A DNA stretch of 43,864 nucleotides from an uncultured Clostridia bacterium. Its GTDB lineage: Bacteria > Bacillota > Clostridia > UBA1381. The stretch lies in NCBI GenBank assembly GCA_934462945.1, contig CAKSJF010000008.1, forward strand, positions 1-43,864. The letters are read 5' to 3'. A program made the translations under genes and the position numbers. Under the pieces are notes generated by a model. That model searched no databases. It was given only the letters and a program-made list of their open reading frames with translations, and was not told where the DNA came from. Shown here in pieces: positions 23,906 to 34,175 of the stretch (positions are counted from its first letter, which is position 1; every line of letters begins with the position of its first letter).

Positions 23906-24448
23906 TTACTTAAGCTCTAAAAGCTTCCAGTTTTTTATCACATAATCTGCGCCGGAAATGATTGTAGCCACTGTGGAAAACCAGATCAGAATATCGGAAA
24001 CCAGCTTTGCCGTCTCCTGCTCAAAGAACAGGTACATCAAAATGGCAGCAATGATGGCTACCATCTGTGAAACTGTTTTGATTTTACCCAAAAGACTCGC
24101 TGCGATCACCTTTCCTTCGGTCACCGCAACCAGCCGGATTCCGCTGACAATAAACTCGCGCAGCAAAATCAGCATCAGCGCCCATGCCGACATTCTTCCA
24201 CAGGAAAGCATGGCGATGAATGCTGCGGTTGTCAGCATTTTATCTGCCAGAGGATCGGCAAATTTTCCAAAGTTTGTAATCTGGTTACGGCTTCTGGCAA
24301 TATAGCCATCCAGCGCATCTGTCACCGACGCTAAAATAAAGATTCCTAACGCAATCGCCTGGTAGATCGGTTCTTCGATCATCATAAACGCCATAAATAC
24401 CGGCACTAATAACACGCGCAGAAGCGTTAGTTTATTTGCTGTGTTCAT
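23906..24448 (-). CDS. pgsA: CDP-diacylglycerol-glycerol-3-phosphate 3-phosphatidyltransferase
   Basis: A 180-residue membrane enzyme with the CDP-alcohol phosphatidyltransferase motif, seen as DALDGYIARSRNQ followed by FGKFADPLADK (D-x2-DG-x2-AR-x8-G-x3-D-x3-D). It makes phosphatidylglycerol phosphate, the first committed step to phosphatidylglycerol and cardiolipin. It follows rimO by 14 bases; the rimO-pgsA order is common in Clostridia. Confidence 0.95.
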   Translation of the reverse strand: MNTANKLTLLRVLLVPVFMAFMMIEEPIYQAIALGIFILASVTDALDGYIARSRNQITNFGKFADPLADKMLTTAAFIAMLSCGRMSAWALMLILLREFIVSGIRLVAVTEGKVIAASLLGKIKTVSQMVAIIAAILMYLFFEQETAKLVSDILIWFSTVATIISGADYVIKNWKLLELK

Positions 24449-24462
24449 ACTGATTCCTCCTT

Positions 24463-25791
24463 TTAGAGTACCTGTTCTCCCGTCAGATCATATTCGTCCG
24501 CGTCTAAAATCCTCACGCGGACAAGATCGCCTGCAAAAAGTTCCTCTCCCGCACCGAAATAGACGGTAGAATCCACACCGATACTATCTCCCCGGCTTCT
24601 GCCGAAATAGAGATAGCTCTCCTCCTCATAACCCTCAACCAGAACCTCAAGGACACTTCCGATTTTCTTTTGATTTTTTTCCAGAGAAATTTTCTGCTGA
24701 AGCTCCATAATCTCCTGCCGTCTTTTTTCTTTGACGTCCTCCGGAATCTGATCCGAGAAATCTGCCGCCGGAGTATGCTCCTCCCGAGAATAGGAGAAAA
24801 CGCCCAGCCGGTCAAACCAGCCCTCTGCCACAAATGCAGAAAGTTCGGAAAAATCCTCCTCTGTCTCGCCTGGGAATCCGACAATCAGAGAGGTTCGAAT
24901 GACGCAATCCGGCATCAATGCCCGGATTTTTGTAAGCTTTTCTATAATTTCCTGCCGGTTTGTTCTGCGTGCCATTCGCCGGAGAATCCGGTCGGAAATA
25001 TGCTGCACCGGCATATCAATATAATTGCAGATTTTTTCTTCCCGTGCCATCACCGAAAGCAACTCATCCGTTACTGCCTCTGTGTAGAAATAATGCACGC
25101 GAATCCACTGAATTTTCTCCACCCGGCATAATTCCTCCAAAAGCTCGGAAAGCGCATAATGCCCGTAAAGGTCAATTCCATACCGGGTTGTGTCCTGGGC
25201 AATTAAAATCAGCTCGCGGACACCCTGCTCTGCCAAACTCTCTGCCTCTTTTATAATATCCTCTTTTTTTCTGCTCCGGAATTTTCCGCGGATCATCGGA
25301 ATTGCACAATAGGTACACCGATTATCGCATCCGTCTGCAATCTTTAAATAAGCCGTATAGCTTGGTGTGGTCAGAACTCTGGGGAGTCCCTCCTCTGCCG
25401 TCTGATCGATATGCCCATACAATACAGGCTTTTCGCCCTGCAGGGTGCGGTCGATCACCTCGGCAATTTTTTCATAATCACCCGTTCCGACCACTGCGTC
25501 TACCTCCGGCAGTTCCTTCATAATTTCATCATGATAGCGCTCTGCCAGACAGCCGCTTGCGATCAAAAGCTTACATCGTCCCTCTTTATACTGTGCCATT
25601 TCCAGAATTGTGTCAATGGATTCCTGCTTTGCCGCCTCAATAAAGCCGCAGGTATTAACCACAAGAATATCTGCTTCCTCCGGATCTGCCACAAGCCGGT
25701 GTCCTCTGTCAGCCAGAATCCCCAGCATTGTCTCCGCGTCGGTCTGGTTTTTTGCACAGCCGAGCGAAATCATTCCTATATTATAACCCAT
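24463..25791 (-). CDS. rimO: ribosomal protein uS12 (Asp) methylthiotransferase
   Basis: A 442-residue radical SAM methylthiotransferase. The N-terminal UPF0004 domain has conserved cysteines (SLGCAKNQTDAE, NTCGFIEAAKQES, SGCLAERY). The radical SAM cluster is CDNRCTYCAIP, and a TRAM domain ends the protein. The first block marks RimO rather than MiaB. It adds a methylthio group to an aspartate of S12. Its start overlaps the end of recX by 11 bases. Confidence 0.95.
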   Translation of the reverse strand: MGYNIGMISLGCAKNQTDAETMLGILADRGHRLVADPEEADILVVNTCGFIEAAKQESIDTILEMAQYKEGRCKLLIASGCLAERYHDEIMKELPEVDAVVGTGDYEKIAEVIDRTLQGEKPVLYGHIDQTAEEGLPRVLTTPSYTAYLKIADGCDNRCTYCAIPMIRGKFRSRKKEDIIKEAESLAEQGVRELILIAQDTTRYGIDLYGHYALSELLEELCRVEKIQWIRVHYFYTEAVTDELLSVMAREEKICNYIDMPVQHISDRILRRMARRTNRQEIIEKLTKIRALMPDCVIRTSLIVGFPGETEEDFSELSAFVAEGWFDRLGVFSYSREEHTPAADFSDQIPEDVKEKRRQEIMELQQKISLEKNQKKIGSVLEVLVEGYEEESYLYFGRSRGDSIGVDSTVYFGAGEELFAGDLVRVRILDADEYDLTGEQVL

Positions 25792-26254
25792 CTGATTCTT
25801 CCTTTTCCTTTATTTGCTCCACACACCGGAGAATATCTCGGATCTGATAGCCATGACTTGCGAAATAGCGCAGAACCCGATCGACGCTTTTCTTCTCAAA
25901 GTCACCCCTAAGTCGCTTTTCCACCATGGGAAGAAGCACATCCTCCTCGTCCTGTAGTTCCGACACCGCTTCTTCAATATACTCCTCTGAAATGCCCTTT
26001 CGCCGCAGCTCCTGCACAATTCTCTGATTGCCGAATTTTTTCAGGTTTTTGAGATCCTGTGCCAGCCGCCACGCATAGGACTGATCGTCCAGAAAATGAT
26101 AGTGCAGCAGAAACTCCACAACCGAATCAATATCCTCTGCTTCTGCTCCGGCATGCTTTAGTTTCTCCCTCAATTCCTTTTCGGAATGCGAGCGAAATTC
26201 AATCAGGCGAAGTGCCTTATCCTTTGCCTGTTCAAATGTTAGTTTCTTTTCCAT
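25781..26254 (-). CDS. recX: regulatory protein RecX
   Basis: A 157-residue helical protein. RLIEFRSHSEKELREKLK, the middle repeat FLDDQSYAWRLAQDL with GNQRIVQELRRKGISEEYIEE, and a third repeat ending in FASHGYQIRDILRCVE match the three tandem helical repeats of RecX. It modulates RecA filaments. recA itself is not in the window. It sits between the HD gene and rimO with nearly no gap. Confidence 0.9.
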   Translation of the reverse strand: MEKKLTFEQAKDKALRLIEFRSHSEKELREKLKHAGAEAEDIDSVVEFLLHYHFLDDQSYAWRLAQDLKNLKKFGNQRIVQELRRKGISEEYIEEAVSELQDEEDVLLPMVEKRLRGDFEKKSVDRVLRYFASHGYQIRDILRCVEQIKEKEESDGL

Positions 26255-26257
26255 ATT

Positions 26258-27445
26258 CTAAATTCTGAAATAGTCGAAGAGCTGTCCGAAATCTACTCCG
26301 GCTATGACCTTATTTTCATATTTTTCAAATAAATTGTGATACCCGGACTGAATCTGCTCGGACTGCACGCCGTACCGGAGCGATAAATACGCCTCCAGAT
26401 AGGCTGACAAATGATCGCACGCGCGGATTAGCTGTCCGTCCACCGGGCAATACTCTGCATCGTTATACTGACGGTTAATTTCTTCCGATGTTGTGGTGCA
26501 GATTTTGCCGTCTAAAATGACCTTGGAATGAAATTCGTCCCGGACAAAATATTCAAATTCCGGCAGCCATTCCTTTGGGAGCAGCGGATAAATAATTGTC
26601 TGCATCTGCTCCTCCTCAATATCCTTGATGAGATCGTCCAGTCCGCTGACCGATGCCTTTACCGGCGAGACAATGTCTCTTGTGAGCACCTCCGGCAAAT
26701 CGTGGAACAGGGCGGCAAAAAAGTTATTGGAAAGCCGCTTTTCACATGCACCGATTTCCAGCGACACAAAATAGGAAAGCACAGAAACCACCAGCATATG
26801 CCCCATTACAAATGTCTGCGGCATCCGCACCGCCCGAGACCATCTTTGCTGATACCGAAGCTTTCCGATCAGAGACAAAAATTCCTGCAAATCCGGATCT
26901 GCCGCAAACTTCTGAAATCCGGAAAAAGTGTTGCAGCGCGCAAGCCCCTTTGTTACCTCGGTTTTGACCTGCTCAATTCCATAGGTGGTCAGGTTTTGCG
27001 GATAAATGACACGAAATTCCCAGTCCGTGGCATAATAATGCCCGGCACGCAGAATCTGCTTTTCACGCTTTGCATAGTCCGGCTCGCGGAAATACCGCTT
27101 CATTTTCTCATAAAAGCCGCCCTTTAAATCCTCCAGCTGACCTCTTAATTCTGCCAGCACCCAGTCGTTGATCTGCGCACCCTTTTCCTGCATCAGCTTG
27201 TGGTAGATCGGCGGTTTAATATCGGTCAGAATCACACGGTGCAGAAACTCAAAAATACCGCCCTCCAAAAGCAGGAGCGGATCATAGCTTCCCTCTCCCT
27301 CGCATTTTGCAAGCACATAGGCATAAAACATTTTATGCGCCTGCTTATCCAGCTCAGTAAATCCTGCCCATGGACGGATATGGTCATTCCAACGCTGGAT
27401 TGACGCAGCCTCGTAAATCAGAGATATCAGCGATTTTCTAATCAT
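26258..27445 (-). CDS. HD-domain protein, probable metal-dependent phosphohydrolase
   Basis: A 395-residue cytoplasmic protein. The HD metal site is spread over MGHMLVVSVLSYF, FFAALFHDLPEVLTRDIV and RACDHLSAYLEAYLSLRYG, the H...HD...D pattern of the HD_3/YfbR-like group, which includes 5'-nucleotidases. The N-terminal 190 residues carry a further His-rich region (WNDHIRPWAGFTELDKQAHK) that I cannot place. ATG 27445 is used because the upstream TTG is part of the ribosome site TTGGAG. It heads the recX-rimO-pgsA run. Substrate unknown. Confidence 0.85.
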   Translation of the reverse strand: MIRKSLISLIYEAASIQRWNDHIRPWAGFTELDKQAHKMFYAYVLAKCEGEGSYDPLLLLEGGIFEFLHRVILTDIKPPIYHKLMQEKGAQINDWVLAELRGQLEDLKGGFYEKMKRYFREPDYAKREKQILRAGHYYATDWEFRVIYPQNLTTYGIEQVKTEVTKGLARCNTFSGFQKFAADPDLQEFLSLIGKLRYQQRWSRAVRMPQTFVMGHMLVVSVLSYFVSLEIGACEKRLSNNFFAALFHDLPEVLTRDIVSPVKASVSGLDDLIKDIEEEQMQTIIYPLLPKEWLPEFEYFVRDEFHSKVILDGKICTTTSEEINRQYNDAEYCPVDGQLIRACDHLSAYLEAYLSLRYGVQSEQIQSGYHNLFEKYENKVIAGVDFGQLFDYFRI

Positions 27446-27616
27446 ATCATGCTCCAATCTGCCGCTTTTATCGGCTCATCAGAATATATACACATTCCAT
27501 TGTACCATCTTTTTCAGAAAAAAACAATGGTTTTCATGAAAAAAAATTAAAAAAGGAAAAAAATTCATAAAAAATACACAGAAAACATTTCAGAATAAAA
27601 TTCGTACCTTCATCCA

Positions 27617-27645
27617 TTGACAAGCAAAACAAACTGTGATATGAT
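27617..27645 (+). promoter_or_regulatory. SigA promoter of the 646-residue protein gene
   Basis: TTGACA (27617-27622), 17 bases, TATGAT (27640-27645), 29 bases before the start codon. The upstream part of this gene-free stretch (27446-27616) is A/T-rich and shows nothing else. Confidence 0.85.
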
Positions 27646-27674
27646 GAAAAAAATTTGAAAAGGGAGTTGTCTTT

Positions 27675-29615
27675 ATGCCGAAATTACAGCTATATTCGAT
27701 CATGCCGCTGGATGTAACACATATAAATGAAATCTGCCAGGATATTCAGGAGCAGTACGAACAGGGAGTTTCCAATTTTCCGCTTTTTATCATGACACTG
27801 ACACCGGAGGGAACGCCTCCGGCAGACAAAGCCGCTATTTACTGTGAGCAATACCGGAGAATCCGCGAAAAACTGATGGAAAAGGAAATTCCAAGCGGTG
27901 TTTTAGTGCAGGCATCCATCGGTCATGACTGGAAGCTGTCCGAACCGTCCCCCTATCAGAAAATGATCTTTTTGAAGGATGGGTCCGAGCGCGAGGTCGT
28001 TTGCCCGTATGATACGGATTTTCAAGACTACATGTTCCACGCCCTGCAAAAAATCGCCTCCTGTGCGCCTGACTGCATTATGATTGATGATGACCTCCGC
28101 CTGATCGGACGCGGCAGCGACGGATGCGGATGCAAATTGCATATGAAACGCTTTAACGAGCTTGCAAACACCAGTTTAACACGGGAACAGCTGCACGAAA
28201 TTCTGCTTTCGGGCAGTCACCCGGAATATCAGGAAATTTATTTGAAAACGCAGTGTGAAGCAGTGGTTGCTGCTGCAAAGGCAATGCGTGCAGGAATCGA
28301 CAGCATTGATCCGACCATTCCGGGAAGCTTTTGTTGTGTAGGAAACAATGCCGAGTTTGCATATGAAATTGCATCTGTGCTTGCCGGAGAAGGAAACCCG
28401 GTGGTGGTTCGGGTCAACAATGCCAATTATACCGCCGGCGGAGCAAGATTTATAAGCCGCTCCTTTCAAAAAGCCGCGGCACAAATCGCAAAGCTAAAGG
28501 GAAAGGCAGATATTCTCTTAGCAGAAACAGACACCTGCCCGCAAAACCGTTATTCTACCGGCGCTATGCAGCTGCATTCCCATTTTACCGGATCAATTTT
28601 AGAAGGGGCAGCCGGCGCAAAGCACTGGATCACCCGAACGCATGCATTTGAACCGGCAAGCGGAAAGGCATATCGCAAAACACTCTCCAAGTATGCCGGC
28701 TTTTATCAGACGCTTTCCGAGCTTGTTCCGGATTTGACATGGGATGGGTTTCGGATTCCGGTATGCGATCATGCCATTTATAATTTTCAGTCAGGAAACG
28801 AATTTGACCGTTCAGTTGACGGAACAAATGCCTGGAGTACCTGCGTTTTAGAGCGCATGGGTCTGCCGGTCTTTTTCTCTCCGAAAACAGAGGGGGTACT
28901 CTGTCTGGAGGGGGCGGTATTTCTTTCAGACAGAGAAATTCAGGAAGCTTTGAAAAAGCCGGTTCTGCTTGCTGCCGATTCTGCAAAAGAACTGATCCGG
29001 CGCGGTTTTGGGGAATATCTCGGAGTGGAGGTTTGCAAATGGACAGGAAAAATTCCAAGCATTGAAATTTCAGATTTAAACGGGAATGAAATGTCTGTTC
29101 AACAGGAAATTTGCGCATTGATTCCGCAAAATGACCAGGTCTTTGCACTCTCCTGGGTCTATCACACCATTGACGGAGTTCATACGGAACGGCTGTTCCC
29201 CGGCGTCACAAAATATCACAATTCTTTGGGCGGAACGGTCTTTACCTGCTGCGGAACACCAAATACAAGCTATAATATTGTTGACGCATTTTCCTTTTTG
29301 AATGAGACGCGAAAAAGAATTCTCACACAGATTCTAAAAGATTCGGATGCACTTCCGATTTATTATCCGGGCGATGAGGAGGTTTATTTCCGTACTGCCG
29401 CTCTCCCGGACGGACAGCGTTTTGTTGCAGTCTTTAATCTCAGTCTTGATCCGATTGAACACCTTATACTGGTTTGCGAAAAGCCTGTTTCAGACATCAG
29501 GCAGCTCCAGCCGGACGGCAGCTGGAAATCCGTTTCCTTTACTGCTTGTGAAAATGTCTGTCAGCTGGATGTATCCTGTCAGACGCTCTGCCCGGTCATC
29601 CTGATATTGAATTGA
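27675..29615 (+). CDS. large soluble protein of unknown function, glycoside-hydrolase-like
   Basis: I cannot name the family. The 646 residues have no signal peptide or membrane helix. The first 340 look like a TIM barrel of the clan GH-A type: SIMPLDVTHINEICQDIQEQ, SGVLVQASIGHDW, the acidic strand end DCIMIDDDLRLIG, SFCCVGNNAEF and ILLAETDTCPQNRYS (Glu in AETD could be catalytic). A Cys-rich stretch (GSDGCGCKLHMKRFN) follows the DDD motif. The last 300 residues resemble accessory and beta domains of GH42-like enzymes, with a final beta-rich module. AAAGGGAG precedes the ATG. It is alone on the plus strand with its own promoter, so it may be an accessory sugar-use gene. Confidence 0.8.
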   Translation: MPKLQLYSIMPLDVTHINEICQDIQEQYEQGVSNFPLFIMTLTPEGTPPADKAAIYCEQYRRIREKLMEKEIPSGVLVQASIGHDWKLSEPSPYQKMIFLKDGSEREVVCPYDTDFQDYMFHALQKIASCAPDCIMIDDDLRLIGRGSDGCGCKLHMKRFNELANTSLTREQLHEILLSGSHPEYQEIYLKTQCEAVVAAAKAMRAGIDSIDPTIPGSFCCVGNNAEFAYEIASVLAGEGNPVVVRVNNANYTAGGARFISRSFQKAAAQIAKLKGKADILLAETDTCPQNRYSTGAMQLHSHFTGSILEGAAGAKHWITRTHAFEPASGKAYRKTLSKYAGFYQTLSELVPDLTWDGFRIPVCDHAIYNFQSGNEFDRSVDGTNAWSTCVLERMGLPVFFSPKTEGVLCLEGAVFLSDREIQEALKKPVLLAADSAKELIRRGFGEYLGVEVCKWTGKIPSIEISDLNGNEMSVQQEICALIPQNDQVFALSWVYHTIDGVHTERLFPGVTKYHNSLGGTVFTCCGTPNTSYNIVDAFSFLNETRKRILTQILKDSDALPIYYPGDEEVYFRTAALPDGQRFVAVFNLSLDPIEHLILVCEKPVSDIRQLQPDGSWKSVSFTACENVCQLDVSCQTLCPVILILN

Positions 29616-29638
29616 TATTATGTAAACTAAACACATCA

Positions 29639-29663
29639 AAAAACATTATTGTTCCATGTTTTT
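29639..29663 (+). terminator. weak terminator-like hairpin after the 646-residue protein gene
   Basis: AAAAACAT (29639-29646) pairs with ATGTTTTT (29656-29663), 24 bases after the stop. The stem is A/T-rich and the T-run lies within the stem, so read-through to the next gene is likely. Confidence 0.3.
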
Positions 29664-29711
29664 ATAATTCTGATCTGATATTCTGTCACCTTAATTCTGT
29701 ATTCTGAATAT

Positions 29712-29746
29712 GCTGTAGAGAAAGGGCATTGCTCTTTCAATACAGC
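29712..29746 (+). promoter_or_regulatory. 5' leader hairpin of the DUF11-like gene
   Basis: GCTGTA (29712-29717) pairs with TACAGC (29741-29746), and inside it GAAAGGGC (29720-29727) pairs with GCTCTTTC (29731-29738) with one G-T pair and a 3-base loop. The stem ends three bases before the ribosome site, a position that could stabilise the mRNA or control access to it. No good promoter was found between 29616 and 29711. Confidence 0.55.
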
Positions 29747-29766
29747 GTAGAAAGGAAACAATCTTT

Positions 29767-30612
29767 ATGGCTCAATTCACAAACAAAGCAACTCTCTTGT
29801 ATGACGGAAATTTAATTTCCTCCAACACGGTCACAGGCGAAATCACCCAGACGCTTTCGCTGGAGAAAACCGCCCTGACCAACTGTTATTCCAAATGTGG
29901 AAACGTGACCTATATGATCACCATCAGAAACACCGGAGCTGTCCCCCGTTCCGGTCTGACTGTAAGCGACAATTTAGGCGCGTACACGTTTAACGGAGAA
30001 ACGCTTTATCCGCTGACCTATGCCGCCGGCTCGGTACGCTATCTGCAAAACGGTGTTCTTCAGAATCCGCCGCAGCCAGCTTCCACAGCTCCGCTGGCAT
30101 TTTCCGGCATCACCGTTCCGGCAAACGGAGCTGCCACACTGATCTATGCGGCTGCAATCAGTCAATATGCACCGCTTGACACAGAAAGTGAAATTCAAAA
30201 TACCGCGACGCTTTCCGGCGAGGCAATCACAGAGCTGACTGCTTCCGAAGCCATCGGCACATGCTCCCGTCCGGATCTGACCATCACAAAGTTTATGTCG
30301 CCGTCTGTTCTGACAGAAAGCGGTCAGGTCACCTACACGTTTATCATTCAGAACCATGGAAACACTGCTGTGACTGCCGCAGATCTGATTCAGATTTCCG
30401 ATCAGTTTACCCCGGCACTTTCCAATCTGACGGTTACCTTTAATGGGGTAGCGTGGGCATTAACCACCGACTACACCTATCAGAACGGACTGTTCCAGTC
30501 TGTTCCGGGTAAAATCACCGTCCCGGCGGCAACCTTTACGCAAAACCAGACCACCGGTGCATGGAATGCAAACCCAGGTGTCAGCACTTTGGTGATTCAG
30601 GGAACAATCTAA
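29767..30612 (+). CDS. DUF11-like beta-sandwich repeat protein
   Basis: A 281-residue protein with two Ig-like repeats. The first (about 25-155) contains VTYMITIRNTGAVPRSGLTV and the second (about 165-281) contains VTYTFIIQNHGNTAVTAADL. This is the DUF11/conserved-repeat pattern usual in surface proteins. Unusually it has no signal peptide, membrane anchor, SLH domain or LPXTG motif. It opens MAQFTNKATLLYDG, which I recall for similar short clostridial proteins, perhaps linked to spores or assembled structures, but that is unproven. GAAAGGA lies 10 bases before the ATG. Confidence 0.75.
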   Translation: MAQFTNKATLLYDGNLISSNTVTGEITQTLSLEKTALTNCYSKCGNVTYMITIRNTGAVPRSGLTVSDNLGAYTFNGETLYPLTYAAGSVRYLQNGVLQNPPQPASTAPLAFSGITVPANGAATLIYAAAISQYAPLDTESEIQNTATLSGEAITELTASEAIGTCSRPDLTITKFMSPSVLTESGQVTYTFIIQNHGNTAVTAADLIQISDQFTPALSNLTVTFNGVAWALTTDYTYQNGLFQSVPGKITVPAATFTQNQTTGAWNANPGVSTLVIQGTI

Positions 30613-30628
30613 CCCCGCGGATATCAAA

Positions 30629-30663
30629 CAGGACTTGCTCAGAAATGAGCAAGTCCTGCCTTT

Positions 30664-30665
<2 letters not shown>
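30629..30665 (+). terminator. terminator after the DUF11-like gene
   Basis: CAGGACTTGCTC (30629-30640) pairs perfectly with GAGCAAGTCCTG (30647-30658), followed by CCTTTTTA. It lies at the convergent junction with thrC; the minus-strand T-run is poor. Confidence 0.88.
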
Positions 30666-32166
<1,501 letters not shown>

Positions 32167-32190
32167 GATTTGTGTATTTCCTTCCTGATT

Positions 32191-32601
32191 TTAGATATAC
32201 TGCTTCATATACTCCGGAGCCTCTGCTGTGTCAATGCTGACAGAGATCACAAAGGAGATATGCAGCTTTGCAGAGATGTCCTCTGCTGCCTTTAAAAATT
32301 CCTCAAAACCGTTTAAATCATGATCCACAATCTTTAAAATGCCATCGATAAAGATATGGGTAATATCAAAGTTTCCGCTGATAATTCCGCATACAAAGCC
32401 TAAGAATTTATCCCAGGAATCAATTTCAAATTCCTTTGTATCCACCATTCTGATCTGCGACTTGATATCGTACATGTTTCTGCTGCTGTCCTTGCTGATA
32501 AATACCACATTTCCGCTTGCAACAGATGCTGCACTGTTCACGTTGTCAATCAGAGTTTTTGTCTTTCCTGTTCCCTTTTTTCCAATCAATAATTCCACCA
32601 T
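32191..32601 (-). CDS. small P-loop NTPase of unknown function
   Basis: A 136-residue protein. Walker A is LIGKKGTGKTKTLIDNV at the very N-terminus; a Walker B-like strand is ITHIFIDGILKIV near residue 85; VVFISKD and FVISVSID are further beta strands. It looks like a minimal RecA/ASCE-like domain, without the arginine finger or other domains. I do not recognise its role. ATG 32601 is preferred over 32607, as AAAGGAGG leaves eight bases to 32601. It sits between pgi and thrC and is probably cotranscribed with both. Confidence 0.8.
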   Translation of the reverse strand: MVELLIGKKGTGKTKTLIDNVNSAASVASGNVVFISKDSSRNMYDIKSQIRMVDTKEFEIDSWDKFLGFVCGIISGNFDITHIFIDGILKIVDHDLNGFEEFLKAAEDISAKLHISFVISVSIDTAEAPEYMKQYI

Positions 32602-32649
32602 GTTCATTTCCTCCTTTTAATTTTTGGTTATATAAAGTGTTTTTACACC

Positions 32650-34002
32650 TTATTTTCCTAATCGTTTCTCCAAAGCTTCCTTTGCATCCTCATAACCCGG
32701 CTTTCCAAGCAAAGCAAACATATTTTTCTTGTATGCCTCCACACCCGGCTGATTAAACGGATTCACTCCCAAAAGGTATCCGGAAATACCGCATGCCTTT
32801 TCAAAGAAATAAACCATTTCACCAAAGTGATAAGCAGAAAGCTCCGGAATGTTGACAATCAGATTCGGAACATCTCCGTCTGTGTGTGCCAAAAGTGTTC
32901 CCTCAGCTGCCTTTTCATTGACAAAATCCAAGGTCTTTCCGGCTAAGAAATTGAGTCCGTCAATATTGTCCGGTGTTGCCTCAATGGTGACATTTTTTCT
33001 CGGCTTTGCAACGCGGAGTGCAGTTTCATAAAGGATTCTCATGCCCTCCTGCATATACTGACCCATTGAATGAAGGTCAGTTGAAAAATCTGCTGCTGCC
33101 GGGAAAATACCCTTATTGTCCTTTCCTTCGCTTTCGCCAAACAGCTGTTTCCACCACTCACCAAAGTAATGTAGCGCCGGTTCATAGTTTACCATCATTT
33201 CTACTGTCTTTCCCTTGCGGTATAAAGCATTTCTGACAACGGCATACTGATAGCACTCATTTTCTTTCAAATTCGGGTTGTCGTAGCGTTTTTCTGCGGC
33301 TGCCGCACCCTGCATCATCTGATCAATATCAATGCCTGCTGCTGCAATCGGCAAAAGTCCGACTGCGGTCAGAACAGAATATCTTCCGCCGACATCATCC
33401 GGAATGACAAAGGACTCATAACCCTCCTCATCTGCTAAGGATTTTAATGCGCCGCGCGCTTTATCGGTGGTTGCATAAATTCTCTTTTTTGCTTCCTCTT
33501 TTCCATATTTCTTTTCCAGAAGCTCTTTAAAAATCCGGAATGCAATTGCCGGTTCGGTGGTAGTGCCGGATTTGGAAATAACGTTTACCGAGATATCCTT
33601 TCCCTCCACTGCCTCTAAAAGCTCGCTCAAATAAGTTGCGCTGATGCTGTTTCCTGCATAGAAAATCTGCGGTCCGTTTCTCTTTTCCTTGTCTACTGCG
33701 TTATAGAACGAATGACCCAGCATCTCAATGGCAGCTCTTGCACCCAGGTACGATCCGCCAATTCCAATCACGATTAAAACATCTGAATCGGAACGGATTT
33801 TTTCTGCTGCCTTTTTTATTCTTGCAAATTCCTTTTTATCATAATCGGACGGCAAGTGTACCCAGCCTAAGAAGTCTGCGCCGGCGCCGGTTTTTTCGTG
33901 CAGCATTTTATGCGCTGCCGAGACTGCGTCCTGCATATAGTCAATTTCATGCTGTCCAACAAAGGGCAGCGCCTTTTTGTAATCAAATGTGATTTGTTCC
34001 AT
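32650..34002 (-). CDS. pgi: glucose-6-phosphate isomerase
   Basis: A 450-residue Pgi of the shorter Gram-positive type. VIGIGGSYLGARAAIEML, NVISKSGTTTEPAIAFRIF, the DVGGRYSVLTAVGLLP signature and the C-terminal GYLLGVNPFNQPGVEAYK are visible. It interconverts glucose-6-phosphate and fructose-6-phosphate in glycolysis. GGAGGC lies before the ATG. It leads the pgi - P-loop gene - thrC run with its own promoter. Confidence 0.97.
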   Translation of the reverse strand: MEQITFDYKKALPFVGQHEIDYMQDAVSAAHKMLHEKTGAGADFLGWVHLPSDYDKKEFARIKKAAEKIRSDSDVLIVIGIGGSYLGARAAIEMLGHSFYNAVDKEKRNGPQIFYAGNSISATYLSELLEAVEGKDISVNVISKSGTTTEPAIAFRIFKELLEKKYGKEEAKKRIYATTDKARGALKSLADEEGYESFVIPDDVGGRYSVLTAVGLLPIAAAGIDIDQMMQGAAAAEKRYDNPNLKENECYQYAVVRNALYRKGKTVEMMVNYEPALHYFGEWWKQLFGESEGKDNKGIFPAAADFSTDLHSMGQYMQEGMRILYETALRVAKPRKNVTIEATPDNIDGLNFLAGKTLDFVNEKAAEGTLLAHTDGDVPNLIVNIPELSAYHFGEMVYFFEKACGISGYLLGVNPFNQPGVEAYKKNMFALLGKPGYEDAKEALEKRLGK

Positions 34003-34039
34003 CGAACAATGCCTCCTAATTCTGTTTCATCCTACTTCT

Positions 34040-34068
34040 ATTTTAATACATTTTGCTATATAAATCAA
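34040..34068 (-). promoter_or_regulatory. SigA promoter of pgi
   Basis: On the minus strand TTGATT (34068-34063), 17 bases, TAAAAT (34045-34040). Confidence 0.7.
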
Positions 34069-34130
34069 GCTTTATTTTATTTTTTCACATTTTATTTAAA
34101 ATTACGCCTTAAAAAGAACATATAATTGAT

Positions 34131-34168
34131 AAAAAGGACTGCTGAAAGCACATGCATCTCAGCAGTCC
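34131..34168 (-). terminator. terminator after icd
   Basis: GGACTGCTGA (34136-34145) pairs with TCAGCAGTCC (34159-34168); on the minus strand it is followed by TTTTTATC, seven bases after the icd stop. Confidence 0.88.
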
Positions 34169-34175
34169 GTAGGAT

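Noticed and set aside
26528..27127. A 199-codon plus-strand frame opposite the HD gene
   Set aside because: Antisense shadow: low-complexity composition and no ribosome site or promoter.
29663..29668. TATAAT as promoter of the DUF11-like gene
   Set aside because: No -35 hexamer at 16-18 bases and no extended -10; it overlaps a weak hairpin.
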